Positions 43,390 to 55,625 of a stretch of DNA of 64,000 bases are shown in pieces. Positions within the stretch are counted from its first letter, which is position 1. Every line of letters begins with the position of its first letter. A program made the position numbers and the translations under genes. The notes under the pieces are model-generated. The model did no database searches and had not been told where the DNA came from. It saw only the letters and a program-made list of their open reading frames with translations. The DNA is from Ornithodoros turicata (Eukaryota > Arthropoda > Arachnida > Ixodida > Argasidae). The DNA lies in the NCBI RefSeq assembly GCF_037126465.1, contig NC_088206.1, forward strand, positions 30,196,790-30,260,789. Reading direction: 5' to 3'.

Positions 43390-45070
43390 AAGCAGAAGGA
43401 CTCTTTTGTAGGCCATGTCGACGTGTCTTCGGAAGCAACAGCAGACAATGAAACAGCGTTGGCAAATTCGCTGTTGTGCTAAATGGTTTCACAGTGTCAT
43501 TCCGCATCCCAGTCACATACTATTTTACAAAGGGACTGACCGGAAACCAGTTGTCAGAGCTCATTCCTTTTGTCATCAAGGTCACACTAGGTCGAAACGA
43601 CAGGATTCACAGTTGTCCGTGTTGTTACTGACAACCACAAGGTTAATGTCAGTGTCATGAAGACACTCTGTAGGACAGATTGCCCCAAGCATGCCACATC
43701 CATGTGACCCAAGCAGGCCTTTGTTTCTGAGTTTCGATTACTGCCACATACTCAAGAATGTGACTTCGCAGTTTCTTGCACGTTACTTTGGCAAGGACGG
43801 AGAGGTATCTTCGAAATATGTAAAGAAACTGCATGAAATCCAGAAGAACTGTTCCATCAAGAGTGCAAGGTTTCTAAGCAGGAAGCACGTTTATCCGAAC
43901 AACATTGAGAAAATGAGCGTTGTAAGAGCAGTACAACTGTTGTCTCCCCCAGTGACTGCTGCCATCAAGCACTTGGAGTCAGGCCGGGCACACGTGTGAA
44001 CCAATGTTCAGAAGCGCTGAATCTACACTCTTGTTCATAGAGAACATGTACAAGTGGCTTCTCCTTCACGATACAAGCAACTGTACCCAGCACGTGCATC
44101 AGAAGCAGCCGGATGTTCGTGATTACGACAGCACCTCAGACCCTCGGTTGGACTGGCTAGAGCTGGTTTTCCCAGCTTATCTCGAAGATTTGAAGCAAAG
44201 GGTCCCAACTGCAAAACAGTTCCTGAGCAAAGAAACGTATGAGGCCATCAGATTGACAACACAGTCAACAGTAGATTGTGTCCGACACCTTCTCCGTGAC
44301 AGAGGCTTCGCATTTGTGCTCACCAGGAAATTTAGCAGTGACCCCATCGAGGCTCTGTTTGGGACAATACGGAGGTCAACGGGGTGCAACCACCAGCTGG
44401 ATGTCAGGTCAACCATCTCTGCCCTTGACAAGATGTTGAAAACTGGGCTTGCTGCTGCATCAAAGAACAGCAATGTTGCTCATGGGGAGTCACCAGCACA
44501 GCTATCTGGTATTCAAAGGACACATGGAAGTCTCCCCTTACAGAAGATGTAACCAACGTGCTCAAAGAACTGAATACACCACGGTCAGTTACTCTGCCAA
44601 CACTACGTCTGTCCTCTGTGGCATATGTTGCTGGCTACATTGCCCGTGTTGTGAATGAGAATATCAGTTGTGCAGACTGTTGTGTGTTGGTAACAGCACC
44701 AAAGAGCAGTCAGCCTGCTTACCAGCTCATTCAATTTCAAGACAGGGGTGGTCTTCTCTACCCTTCACAAGACCTTCTCTGTGCCGTGGACATCCTGAAC
44801 AAATTTGCTGATGCTGCGTTGAAGAGCAAGCCACACCTGCCTCGCCCACTGGGTACACTGCTCAAATATGCTGTGCCTGCTCTATCTTGTTCCCTGCTGT
44901 TGCAGTGTCCTAGCCATAACTGTGAGCTTAGGGAAGAACTGTGCACCTTGATTTGCAGATATTTCTTCAGGCCACTTCTGAGCAACTATGCCTTCACTGT
45001 CACCGACAAGAACGATGTGTACAAAGCATTTCGCCAAAAGCCACTCTCTCGCAAAGTTGTAAAACTGTAG
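43390..45070 (+). pseudogene. P-element/THAP9-like transposase, C-terminal half
   Basis: Continues the gene cut at 33295. Blocks in shifted frames: KQKDSFVGHVDVSSEA (from 43390), LFLSFDYCHILKNVTSQFLA (43722), FVLTRKFSSDPIEALFGTIR with the following GCNHQLDVRSTISALDKML (44320-44440), and SSVAYVAGYIARVVNE with CADC (44610 onward), ending at 45070. These are characteristic of P-element and THAP9 transposases, whose RNase H-like core is split by a GTP-binding insertion. At least three frame changes show the gene was dead; one lies at the Polinton site, so decay may partly predate the insertion. Confidence 0.88.
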
Positions 45071-45795
45071 TTGATGGGAATGATAAATGTTATGTTTTCT
45101 TTGTGTCTTGTATTTTGGCGTAGAAGGTGTGCTCATAATGCTGGATAGTCTTGGTCCCTTTGTTACACGGGCGTGCATCCTTTGTAACCGCACGTGAACG
45201 TTCGTTCCATACACGCTTGCACATCAGTACGTTCCTGCTATACTGTCGGTGATGTGAAGCTGAACACTCAATAGCTGACTGCAGAACATGCAGCATCGTT
45301 CCAAAACAGGTGATCTTCACGCGAAAGCTAAGCTATTGCCGCTTACCCGTCATTATTAGCTCGCGTCCGCAACCTCGGCAGCCACCCTACTTCAGCAGCG
45401 CCACCACTCACTTTTGCGTCGGAGCTGGGTAACTAGCAAGGTCAGCCTCTCCTATTGTTATCTCTCCTTTCTGACAGGCATAGAGTAATAAAGGAGGCAC
45501 TGCTTATGATCATGGGGAATGTCATGGTTGCCGGTCTGTGGGTTAATTTCGCCCACCTGAGGGTTCTTTAACGTACGCCAAAATCTTGGCAGATTGTACA
45601 CCATATTTAAGTAACACAAGACCATTCTTTTTCATTTTTGCAATGAGCGGAGGAAGACTGTTTAACATAGTGCATTTTTGCACCTTTAATGATGAGCACT
45701 TCAAAAATACTGCAATCTGCTATAAAAGGAGGCAGTTGTGGCCCAAACTATATACAGTGCCAATATAAAGTACAAGGAAACTAAAACACAGGTAT
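45071..45795. other. Gene-free spacer between the P-like element and HADHA
   Basis: Contains a repeat at 45455-45545 whose reverse complement (CAGTGCCTCCTTTATTACTC) matches 30425-30500 (CAGCGCCTCCTTTATTGCTC) over about 60 bp. This could mark the ends of the P-like element or be a dispersed repeat. A motif GGGTTCTTTAACGTACGCC lies at 45560. The HADHA 3' untranslated region lies on the minus strand just below 45796. Confidence 0.5.
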
Positions 45796-46011
45796 TCAGG
45801 AAGACTTGTTTCTTGCATGGAACTTCTTGGAAGAGTCAGCTGCATGGTCCCTGAGGAGTTGGCACGCCTGGAACTGGGGTCCGAATGCCTGAGCAAACTT
45901 GTCCATCCATTGCACGACCTTGTCTGCACCATACGTATCAACAAAGTGGAATGGGCCACCACGGAATGGTGGGAAGCCTAGGCCGAACACTGCTCCAATG
46001 TCTCCTTCCAC
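45796..46011 (-). CDS. HADHA: HADHA last coding exon (trifunctional enzyme alpha C-terminus)
   Basis: After an acceptor CTGTAACAG the exon reads [20 protein letters not shown], then [20 protein letters not shown] and ends with a [16 protein letters not shown] tail; 71 codons plus stop. This is the conserved C-terminal part of the mitochondrial trifunctional protein alpha subunit (enoyl-CoA hydratase and 3-hydroxyacyl-CoA dehydrogenase of long-chain beta-oxidation). The C-terminal tail is a few residues longer than I remember for vertebrate HADHA. Phase 0 entry matches the exon at 61164-61254. No frameshift or stop. Confidence 0.93.
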   Translation of the reverse strand: MEGDIGAVFGLGFPPFRGGPFHFVDTYGADKVVQWMDKFAQAFGPQFQACQLLRDHAADSSKKFHARNKSS

Positions 46012-47979
46012 CTGTTACAGATTGAGGTCATCAACGAGAAAGCTTCTACAAAACAAACACACTGCATGTACAAGGCTGAAAATATCTTCAGTTTGGATGG
46101 CAATACAAGAAAATTGCTATCTAGGAGTACAAGTAGCAGTGGCTCCAATGACAGATACTCCCTTAACGGAGCAGTCTAGACTCTAGAGGCACACAACTTT
46201 GTTTCTGTTTTTGGTCGGTATGGAATGTTAGGCGGCCGAAAACAGTTTTCCCACAGTTAGTGCAACCGTAGCGAAATTGGGACACCTGAAATAGCCCACC
46301 GAATCCCCAGTGCGTGAAACACCCTCCTTTGCCTTCAGGATAGCCACGTGACGAGCGCCGCCATGCGCGTCACTATGTGACGCCATTGGTAGGGACGCTC
46401 CTCATTGGATCTGGGATCACATGATCAAGGTGAGCAACACTGCACAGGCCGGAGCGTCTGCTACCGCTTCAGAGACGCAAGGCGTCCTCGGGCTGCCTGA
46501 TGTACGAAACGGAGGATTTGAAGGCGGTCAACGACACGACCTCGATTTTTTGGGACCGCTGACACCACGGGAAGAACGAGTGGTGCAGCCCGAAATTAAC
46601 TGTGGGATATCCCAGTGCTTCCCGACAGCGTTCACAGTGTGTTCACAGGACAGTTTTCACCGCACAGTTGGTTCAGTGGCTAACAGGTGGCGTCACAATA
46701 CCGATGTCATTGCTTGCTTTCTGCTATTGTGAAGCCACGGGTATATTACTCTTGTGATTGCAAACTTATATGGTCAGGGTGCATATATGCTTTGTTTTTT
46801 AGAAAAAGTGATATAAGTCATATAGAGAATAGAAGTCAACAAGAAACAGCTCGCAATGTTCGTAGCAGATGGTTTTTCCTACCAACGAATGAGGAGGCTC
46901 TCTACCACAGACCTCACACTAGAGTAGGTGATTTGAGAGAGTGGGTAGGCGACTTTGCAAATTAATTGCGCCGCGGTGAAACAACTTTGGATAAAAATAT
47001 TTTGTGGGAATGCTTTTCACATACTGCTTTAAAAGATGACAGCAGTTTTTGACCATGTCAGATACCACTTTAATGCTCCTTTAAAGGGGCCGTGATAGCT
47101 GGTACTGTGCTACCACCGGGTGTCCGCATGAGCGACTTTATTTGGCGAGATGTCGGCAGAGGAGAGCAAGGAGGAAAGCACGTGCCAACAACACATCGTG
47201 GAAGAAATGCCAAAAGCGCCCGAATGACATCTGAAGGGACAGTGGAGAAGTTGCCCCAAAAATGCGACGAAGGGCGGCGGCAGTTTCTCCTCGGAGAAAT
47301 TCTGTGGAGCGCACGCGCAATGGCGCCTGGAATTGAAAGTCGCTATTCTGCCTCATTGTCGCGATTTATTTAGAGGTATTCGTCGCGATCTTTCCGAAAT
47401 CCAACGTCGCAATTCTCGTGGATGAAATACTTCTCTACGTCGCTCGCATTCGTTGTTCATCACTCTGGCGCCAGGGGCTCCTCGTTGACTGCGCGATACA
47501 CTGCTGGCACTGCGTGAGAAGATCCAGCCGTGCTCCTAAAGTTGGGGTGCATTTAATGTATGGGGACCAAAAAAGTACAAGCATTTCTGCATTCCAGTTC
47601 AGAGAGTGTTCAATACACGAGTGCGTCCAATGTGCGAATAAATGCGGTATTGTATTATTGTGAGGAAATACAGTACGGTACTCAGCGCAGTACATGAAAT
47701 GAATTGTCAAGAATTGTGAAAGAAGTTAATGTGGAAGAAGTTCTTCGCATAAAGAGTATACGGATACCTCATTGGATTCATGTAGCAGTCGAAAATGCTA
47801 TTTCATCAAAATGCGTGAGTAACTTTCAACAGGTTGTTCTGACGTTCCCTGCTCCCATGAAACACAGCAATAGACTGTATAAGGCGTCATGCACTTCCAA
47901 CACAATCACAGTGTCAGACATGAAGAAACCTCCTGCGATCATACCACAGTGGTGGTACAGTTGTTACAGATCCCTAAAG

Positions 47980-48361
47980 CAGGGGTTCTCAAACTGGGTT
48001 CCACGGAGCACGGGGGTTCCGCGAAGCCCCGCCTGGGGTTCCGCGGGCAGCAAGGTGATACCACAAGTCCTGTACAAAGATTCGAAAATTATTCGAATTT
48101 TTCGAATTACTTTTGCGGTTGCTCCGCCTGTAGAGCAGGCTTCGCCTAACGCCTGGGTGCATTGCGGGAAGCCAACTTTACAGCCACACTGCAAGCGTTG
48201 GTTCCCCAAAAATAGTTTTGTGTTTGCAAAACTTTCAAGTTTTCTTGCTTAACAATGCAAAAATTCTATTGTGTGTTCTTCTTCATTGTGTATGTATGTG
48301 TGCATGAGTGCGGGGGTTCCTCCAGTTTGCCCGCAAATGTACGGGGGTTTGAGAACCCCTG
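47980..48361. mobile_element. hAT MITE, 382 bp
   Basis: TIR CAGGGGTTCTCAAACTGG at 47980 and its partner GTTTGAGAACCCCTG ending at 48361. A perfect 8-bp duplication CCCTAAAG flanks it (47972-47979, 48362-48369). The CAGGGGTTCTCAAAC terminus is widespread in animal hAT elements. No transposase. Confidence 0.95.
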
Positions 48362-48635
48362 CCCTAAAGAATACTTCAAATGTGATCTAACAGAAGTTGC
48401 TGAGAGCCACAGCGGGGGCAACACTAAGCCAGTCCTCCTCAGGTAACCGAGGATGCGGCTGTGGAGTATGTACCACTACGCCAATCTACAACGTTGCAAG
48501 CTCATTGGCCCAGAATGTGCGCGCACTCCGATTGGTCTACAATGTTTTGAAATCGCATTTTGTACGCGCGTATGTGCGTGCAGCGTCCCGACGCCGGCGG
48601 CCGTTTCAGCATAGTTTCGAAATAGCTCGCATCAG

Positions 48636-49165
48636 CCGGCACGGCGTCCATCCTCTTGTGTTCTGTGTTTCGGTGATGTCAATCGGCAGAACAGTTTGTG
48701 ATTCTACGCGTGTTGTGCTGTTCCTGGACACGACTGTTATCCCACGTCCAGTCTATCATCAACTACGGAACTGGAATGCTTCGTGGGTTGGAGCGGTTGG
48801 AGAGTGAAGAACGCGTTCGGGCACCGTTGATTTTGAGGGCTGACAACAAAGACAGGATTACGATTACGTGCCACACAAGTGCCTTCCGCTCTGCAAGCAA
48901 CGAAAGAAGATGCTCATCATAAAATCGGCTGGCACGGCGTCCTCTTGTGATCCGTGTTTCAGTGATGTCAATCGCAGAACAGTTTGTAGAGGTGTTTGCT
49001 GGTTTATTCATGCGTCGATGTGACTTAACGTGTGTTGTGCTGTTTTTTGGACACGACTATTATCCCATGAACAGTCTATATCAACTCCCGAAATGGAATG
49101 CTTCGTGAGCTGGAGCGGTTGGAGAGTGAAGAACACGCTTGGGCCGTGTCGGATTTTGAGGGCTG
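48636..49165. repeat. Tandem duplication, two units of about 290 bp
   Basis: 48645-48850 and 48930-49165 share CACGGCGTCC, TGATGTCAATCG-CAGAACAGTTTGT, TGTTGTGCTGTT, GGACACGACT and TGGAGCGGTTGGAGAGTGAA, with small indels. No open frame is conserved between the copies. Confidence 0.75.
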
Positions 49166-49595
49166 TGTTCGTTTTGCTTCAAGTTCGAACTTAGTTACAG
49201 TGCGTCAACAACGCAGTGGACTTTGTATTCACAGTGCACGCATGTATCAGATCTTTGAATCAGTGCTTTGTATCAAATAAATATTTATTTTAGCCAAAAG
49301 AAGCTTCAGTTATTTTGAATATCCTGTAAGGGCGGTAGGCGTTAAATCCGGCAGATGTCGATGGTAGCCAGAACCGGCCGAAAGGTCATTCAAAGTTAAG
49401 GCTCCTGATTGGCCGATTGGCATTGCATGATTTCTACAACGTTGCACTCTCATTGGTCGTGTGCCCAGTGCTGTGTCAATTATCTCAAACTATGGGCTCT
49501 ATGGGGAGCTGTTGGAGCCTGGCTAAGCTGCAGAAGCTGACAGGTTTTGTTGTCGAGGAAGAGACAGGAGTTGCGTAAAAGGCACAAATATCCTT

Positions 49596-49910
49596 TTTTG
49601 TTTTTATTCCGTGTTAGCGCCGCGAAGGAACTTTGGCTATGAGCAGCGTACAGATGTGGACATATGGAGGGAGGAGAGCAGGAGGGAGGAGAGCAGGAAG
49701 GAGTGGGAGACAGCGGGGTCAGTATGCGTCCTGGGCCGACTTCATGGGGAACTGTGCCGACATTTGTCTGGAAAGTCTTCGGAAAACCCATGAAAAAACT
49801 TCACACAGCACAGCCGGTGGTAGGATTCAAACCCACCACTGCCCAGTCGTCAGCACAACCTTAGTTACCACCAATGAGAGGGACGCCCAACACGCTCGGC
49901 CATCCCACTG
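49596..49910 (-). mobile_element. tRNA-derived SINE with 15-bp target duplication
   Basis: Minus-strand head GGGATGGCCGAGCGTGTTGG (A-box region) and B box GGTTTGAATCC at 49836-49826. The body shares GGCACAGTTCCCC-TGAAGTCGGCCCA with the SINE at 1707-2022. The 3' tail is AATAAAAACAAAA. Perfect duplication GGCACAAATATCCTT at 49581-49595 and 49911-49925. Confidence 0.95.
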
Positions 49911-52303
49911 GGCACAAATATCCTTGATGTGCTGAATCAACCACAGCAGTTAAACAACTCGCGAGTGTGTTACTACCACAATACAGTCGAGCCCGTTCAT
50001 AGCGACATTGACAGGAACATGAAATCTGATTGTTCCATCAGCGTATCGCTGGTCGGGATTACGTCAACGAGGTATAATAGTACAAGTAGAACGCCGCTGA
50101 ACATGCACGTTTGTGGAGTGCACAAAAGCATTTCCAAGGACAAGACAACTGCCGATACCACGTGAGGCTCCTAACCTTTTGAAATTGACGACTTCATCCA
50201 TTGCTCGTTATCCAGTGACGTAGTCATTCTCACTATCGAAATCGCATTGTCCATTAGAATGGGCCTCGTCTACGGATAATTCGTTGACACGTGTTTAGTG
50301 GTGACATACAACAGTCAGTGAACTCACATTTCGGAAGGCACAGTACTTGGCAAGGAGGTTTTGCAAGAGAACGAAATCGGTTGAGCATGTGCTACTTTGA
50401 CTTAAGCCGTGCGCCTTTCCCTCATCAAAACGTGTCCTGGAACCGCATACACCATCACAGCACGCAGCAAACCAGAAGAAACCTTGAGCACGACAGAACG
50501 ATGTGAAGAGGGAGCAATCTCCTCTACTTCTCACTAGCGCCTTCAAAGTCATATGCCGTGCATCTCATCCCCGTCAGATATGTGTGGAAAAATGCACAGC
50601 GTTTGGTGCTCATGAAAGCTAAGGCTCTTGAAAATGCATTGAAAAGTTGTTTTTTTAATGAAAAATGGAATCTCGCTTCTCGATTTTCATGTTGTTTACC
50701 GGCCGCTGGAAATTCTGGGAGGACGCGTTGGCAGCGTCGGCTGAGTGCCATCTGGGGGCAGGGGTTCGAACGTAGACGGGGACGTGCTTTTTGCGATGCT
50801 ACATCCACTGGGTCGTTCCATCCACCACGGCCCTGAGTTGGCCCGTGAGATGGCGCTGCTCGATCTGTGAACCTAGGGACGCGCGTTCCTTGGGACCACG
50901 AAAATGGTCGGCGATAAGTACTGAGTCATGATCCCATTTCTGTCTCTCTTTTTTTTTTCTTCTTCTTCTATTTCTGTTTTCGTGGAATGCATTGACGGAT
51001 TTTGATGGCTCCTGTGTTCGCTTGTTTTTGCTTTTAATAAACGTTTCATGATCGGCGTCCTTGAGCGATGCCCGCATTTGTTTGTTTGTTTTTGCTTTTA
51101 ATGAACGTTTTCTGATGGCTTGTTTTTGCTTTTAATAAACGTTTTATGATGGCTTGTTTTTGCTTTTAATAAACGTTTTATGATAGGCTTCCTTGAACGA
51201 TGCCCGCGTTTGTTTGTTTGCTTGTTTTTGCTTTTTATGATGGCTTGATTCAAATCCTGTTGTTGCTCGCGGACTATGAACATATCCGTGGAGACGTCCG
51301 CGGAACCGTTGCGCCCGTGTTTGGGTGATAGTAGGGCGTTCTTTGGCGTGTGTGTGTGTGCCTTCCCTTTTATTGAGCATGTCATGCGATTCGTGTGCGA
51401 TGCGCTGTGGACCGGGACACGGGCGGTGAGAGGTATACCCCGTTTTTGTTTCTTTATCGTTTCGCGGGACAATGCGTCATTATGGACTGTTTCCTTCTGC
51501 GTTTTTTTCCCCTCTGTTTCATACCCCCTTTTTCTCTTCACTGCGCCATGCGACACGTGTTGTTACGAAATGAATTTGATGAGATGCCATGCCCGTGCCG
51601 TTTTCGTGCGTATGTTTACGTATGACAGTCTTCCTGACCTTCCATTGCAGGGTCGGGCAATGGCCTGACATTCCTTTCTTTCGACTGTGTGGGATGGAAT
51701 GTTCAAGAACACTGCGGGCATATAAGCCATTGCAAGTCACCAGTTCAGACCGGAAACGATGGACTACAATTCGCTACGCTGCCAAGGTCTAGAAGCTGAA
51801 GAGATACTGAAACAAAGAAAGCGCCGGTTCCGCGTAAACCACCCACCATTTTCGGCGTTTTGACCGCTCTTTTCTCCTTGTAGGAGAATAATCCGCATTC
51901 ACTGAGCGACCCAAAGACGGACTTCACAACACAAAGTTCAGTGACAAAAAGTTTGTTGTGCAAAGATAAGAGGTCAGAATGGCTTAAGAGGAAAGAGGAG
52001 AACGAATTCTTGGTTCCATTGTATGCTCAAGTATAGCACGTGCCTAGTTGTGTTCTTTCTGAGCTCGTCCTATCTCAAACTTTATAACTCCCTCCGATGT
52101 TTTCTGCAAAAAATCAAAGTTATAAGGTATAAGTGTTTGTCTTTGTACATATCTGTTGCCGTGAGTTCCTGTAGTACACTTGATGTACGTGCTGGACCGT
52201 AAGGACGCTGGACTGATGTCTGTTATGATTTCGTTAGTTTGGGATGTGCCTATTTGCCTCTTGCGTACCACGGCGCACTGAGAAAAACAATGCAAGCCTA
52301 TCG

Positions 52304-52431
52304 GGTGTCCGCCCATTTCATCGAACGCCGGTTCGTCGAACGACGTTTCATCGATGCCATTTTATACAATTCCGTTTCATGGAACGCCACCGGACAGTTG
52401 CTCACCAGACAATTGTCCGTCGGAACACACC
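52304..52431. mobile_element. Small MITE of the GGTGTCCGCCCATTT type
   Basis: Begins GGTGTCCGCCCATTTCATCG and ends GTCCGTCGGAACACACC. The interior is a series of roughly 20-bp CGTTTCATCGAACGCCG-like units. Related to 54371-55625. Confidence 0.55.
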
Positions 52432-53233
52432 GTTAGAATCAATTTGCCCCCATTTTAGATGTTAGGTCAGATTAGAATTATCGTGTGGATATTATAGATG
52501 TTAGAATTGGCGTATTAGCATTTTAGACGTTATTATTGTTGTTGTTATGTTAGAATCAGTTTATCGGCACTTTAGGTTCTTGGCGAAGGCGTGTTTTGCA
52601 GTTGTTCGCAATTGCAACAATGCAAATACTGTAAAACCCTTTTTTTTTTCGTGTCCCTAATTGTTCGTGAATCGGGGGCATGGACCATGTTCACGACCAC
52701 TAAATTTCGCGAATTGTGGGTGAGTTACTCAAACCGGATTCCGGAGGTCACGTCTGTTGACTCTTCTTGTGAAAAGATAATTCTTTGACCCAGAAGCGCA
52801 GCCTTCCCCATTATTCCTCCTTGGAGCCAAGTGCTTTATGCCGCCTGGATAATTCCACGTCTCTCACATTTGACAGCCGGCATGTACACATCTCAGATGA
52901 GCCTGTACCGGTGGTTTAAGCCAACAAACGTGGGCGTCTCCCTCCCGGACTCTTAGTCCTATGTAACGCTGTCTGACCAGGAAGCCTGCATATCAGTCAA
53001 CAGCAATGCCCTGCTACATATCTTCAGCGAGACAGAAAAGAAACCAAGCGACAGAAACCCTACGGGGCATACGACGAGGGAACGCGGGCCAAGATCAATT
53101 CACAAATGGAAATTTTTGCGCGCACTTAAAATTCGCGAAAATTAAGGGCGAGCAAAAATAAAGGGTTTTACAGTATTCGCGCAATCATATCCTGAATGTA
53201 GCAAAGCACATGCGTTAGCAGTGTGCCAACCTA

Positions 53234-54113
53234 CAGGGTGTCCCAAAAAATGTGTCATTGAATTATAATAAAAAAACTACACCACCTAGAGTCATGCGGT
53301 CAATGGCATTTGTTCTTACTGGGCTTTTGCCACCTCCTCATGTGAATGTCGTGTAGCGTAAGTTTAATTATGTAAATTTTTGCGAGCTTAAGTCGGAAAT
53401 TTGCCTAGTAAAGGTCACTTTTTTACCCCACCAATGTGAAGAGCGTGTCTAACTTAGTCAAATTAATGACAATTGACAGGGATATTCAGGAGCTATCCCA
53501 TTGGAAAAAATAGCCGAATACTATCGTGCTCTACGGAGGTCGCACAGAATAGCACACAATGAATTTTTCAGTGCAGTCTTTGTCAGTCCGACGAAAGGAG
53601 GTTGGAAACCCAGCCCTCCCCGACGTCGCAGAAAGAGATAAAACAGGCATGGCTTATCACGTCCGACTTTCGCTGGGATAAGGCTTTCCCACTCCCAATT
53701 TTAGGAACTGTTACTTTTTCTACTATCACTCTGTGGGCTGGCTTCGGAACCTCCTTTCGTCACACTGAGAGCGATTGCGCTCAAAAAGTCATCGCGCGTT
53801 ATGGTCCGGTGCTCCGAAAAGCATGATATTCGGCTATTTTTTCCGATGGGATAGCTCCTGAATATCCCTGTCAATTGTCATTAATTTGACTAAATTAGAC
53901 ACGATCTTCACATTGGTGGGGTAAAAAAGTGACCTTCACTAGGCAAATTTCCGACTTAAGCTCGCAAAAATTTACATAATTAAACTTGGAGTACATGACA
54001 TTCACATTATGAGGTGGCAAAAACATAATAAGAACAAATGCTGTTGACCGCATGATTCTAGGTGGCGTAGTTTTTTTATTATAATTCAATGACACATTTT
54101 CTGGGACACCCTG
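53234..54113. mobile_element. Fold-back mariner-type MITE, 880 bp
   Basis: TA-flanked. Terminal CAGGGTGTCCCA and TGGGACACCCTG, with arms that remain complementary for about 295-300 bp (53234-53533 against 53819-54113) around a 285-bp loop. No transposase. The long, well-preserved arms could form a stable hairpin transcript. Confidence 0.93.
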
Positions 54114-54370
54114 TATATATAGCTGTGGCTGACGCTGATACATGATCCCAAAGCAGTTTGTGTGCGGGGAAGTTAACTGAATTAAATTTCACGTTTTATC
54201 CCTGATGCTTCGTCCTCTGTCACTCACTTATCCGCCGACAAAGCACTGATTTCCAACATCGTGATATCGGCACTAAGCCGGTGGTTATAAAACGGTTGGG
54301 AGGGGTTCGGCTTACGGGATATCGGCATGCGACGCGTGATCCATATCGGGCCATTCCGTATGACCACTCC

Positions 54371-55625
54371 GGTGTCCGCCCATTTGTTCGAACTCCGTTT
54401 GATCAAAGCCGTTTGATCGAACACCGGTTGGTCGACGGCATTTGATCGAAAGCCGGTTGGTCGACTTCGTTTGTTCGAAGGGAGTTCAAACCTCGCAGCG
54501 TGTCCTTAGCACCTCTTTTCTGTAACTTTTGACTGTAGCATACGGAAGCAGGCAATCAGTGTCCTCTGCTTCTTCTTTTTTTTCTCTTTTTTTTAAACTA
54601 AACAGGGAAGACCTCTGGTTATTTGCAGACCTTTGTCATTCACGAACAGCACAGCTGAATAGAACAATGAGGAAGAGTCTGACGAACCGTAGGACAGATA
54701 TTGAAGCAAATGGCCTCAGGTTGCGAGCAGCCGATAGTATGTGCCTCTTCTGGGCACCCTTTTCATTGCTGGCAACCAATTTAAAGCGAACCATCTGAAA
54801 TGGGATAGCCATATGTGCGCGAAAGCCACTCAAAGTCTGGATGCTAAGAAGGAAGTTTCGCTATGGTACAAAATAATGATATTAAATTAACAGCCATATA
54901 AAACCTTAGTTCAACCTTGGTTAGAGTATGCATCTGCAGTCTGGGATCCTTACACATGCAAGCAATAAAAAAAAGAAAAAGAAAGGAAAAGAAGGAAAAA
55001 GTAGACAAAGTACAAAGATCAGCTCCCTGGCTTATACTGTCTGGGTTTTGAGGGACTTCTTCGGTTCCATGTATGTTGCAAGAACCAAACTTAGATTCAC
55101 TTGCACATAGGTGCAAAGTAAATAAACTAAAACTGTTCTTTCTCCTATACAATGTCAGTTATTGACTACAAACATTAATAATAAATTGATAAAATTTGTC
55201 CACGTTTGACGCGAATAAACCATTCACAAATGTCATTTATTTATTTATTTGTCAAAGTTGTTTATTATTTGACAAAGTGTTGGGGGACTAGGGGTGAAAG
55301 GCATGTATGCCATTTTTAGTCACTATCTGTCAGAGAGGAAAAACCTATCAAGTTGTCGAACGGGAGAGGGTGAACAAACCAGGCCCTTGGACCGCTTTCT
55401 GGATGCGAAGAAGTGGGTTAGGATGAGGAATGTGTTTATGGGCAAGCGTATTACACAAAGTTAAATATTCCTTAGGATAACAGCATCTAAAACTGACACT
55501 TTCTTTTGTTTTTCTTTTTGGTACACCAATGCCTTTAAGCGAACCAATAAAAAAATCGATCGAACGACCGCTACCGTTTCAATCAAATGGCGTTTGATCA
55601 AATGGCTTTTGACCAAATGTACACC
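54371..55625. mobile_element. GGTGTCC-type element with TTTGATCAAA-like arrays
   Basis: Left end GGTGTCCGCCCATTTGTTCG followed by CGTTTGATCAAAGCC/CCGTTTGATCGAACACC units to about 54490. The right end carries GGCGTTTGATCAAATGG and ends CAAATGTACACC. The end motifs are inversely related. A CR1/L2-like scrap (54770-55130) lies inside. Confidence 0.6.
54770..55130 (+). pseudogene. CR1/L2-like reverse transcriptase fragment
   Basis: Plus frames read HLKWDSHMCAKATQSLDAKK and then PYKTLVQPWLEYASAVWDPY, the familiar end of CR1/L2 RT domains, followed by an A-rich tract and KVDKVQRSAP. The tract and stops break it. Confidence 0.7.

Noticed and set aside
51098..51556. 152-codon minus frame mirrored at 56101-56382
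   Set aside because: Its conservation is explained by the inverted arms of one element; the two frames diverge at their ends and have low-complexity KSKNK repeats.
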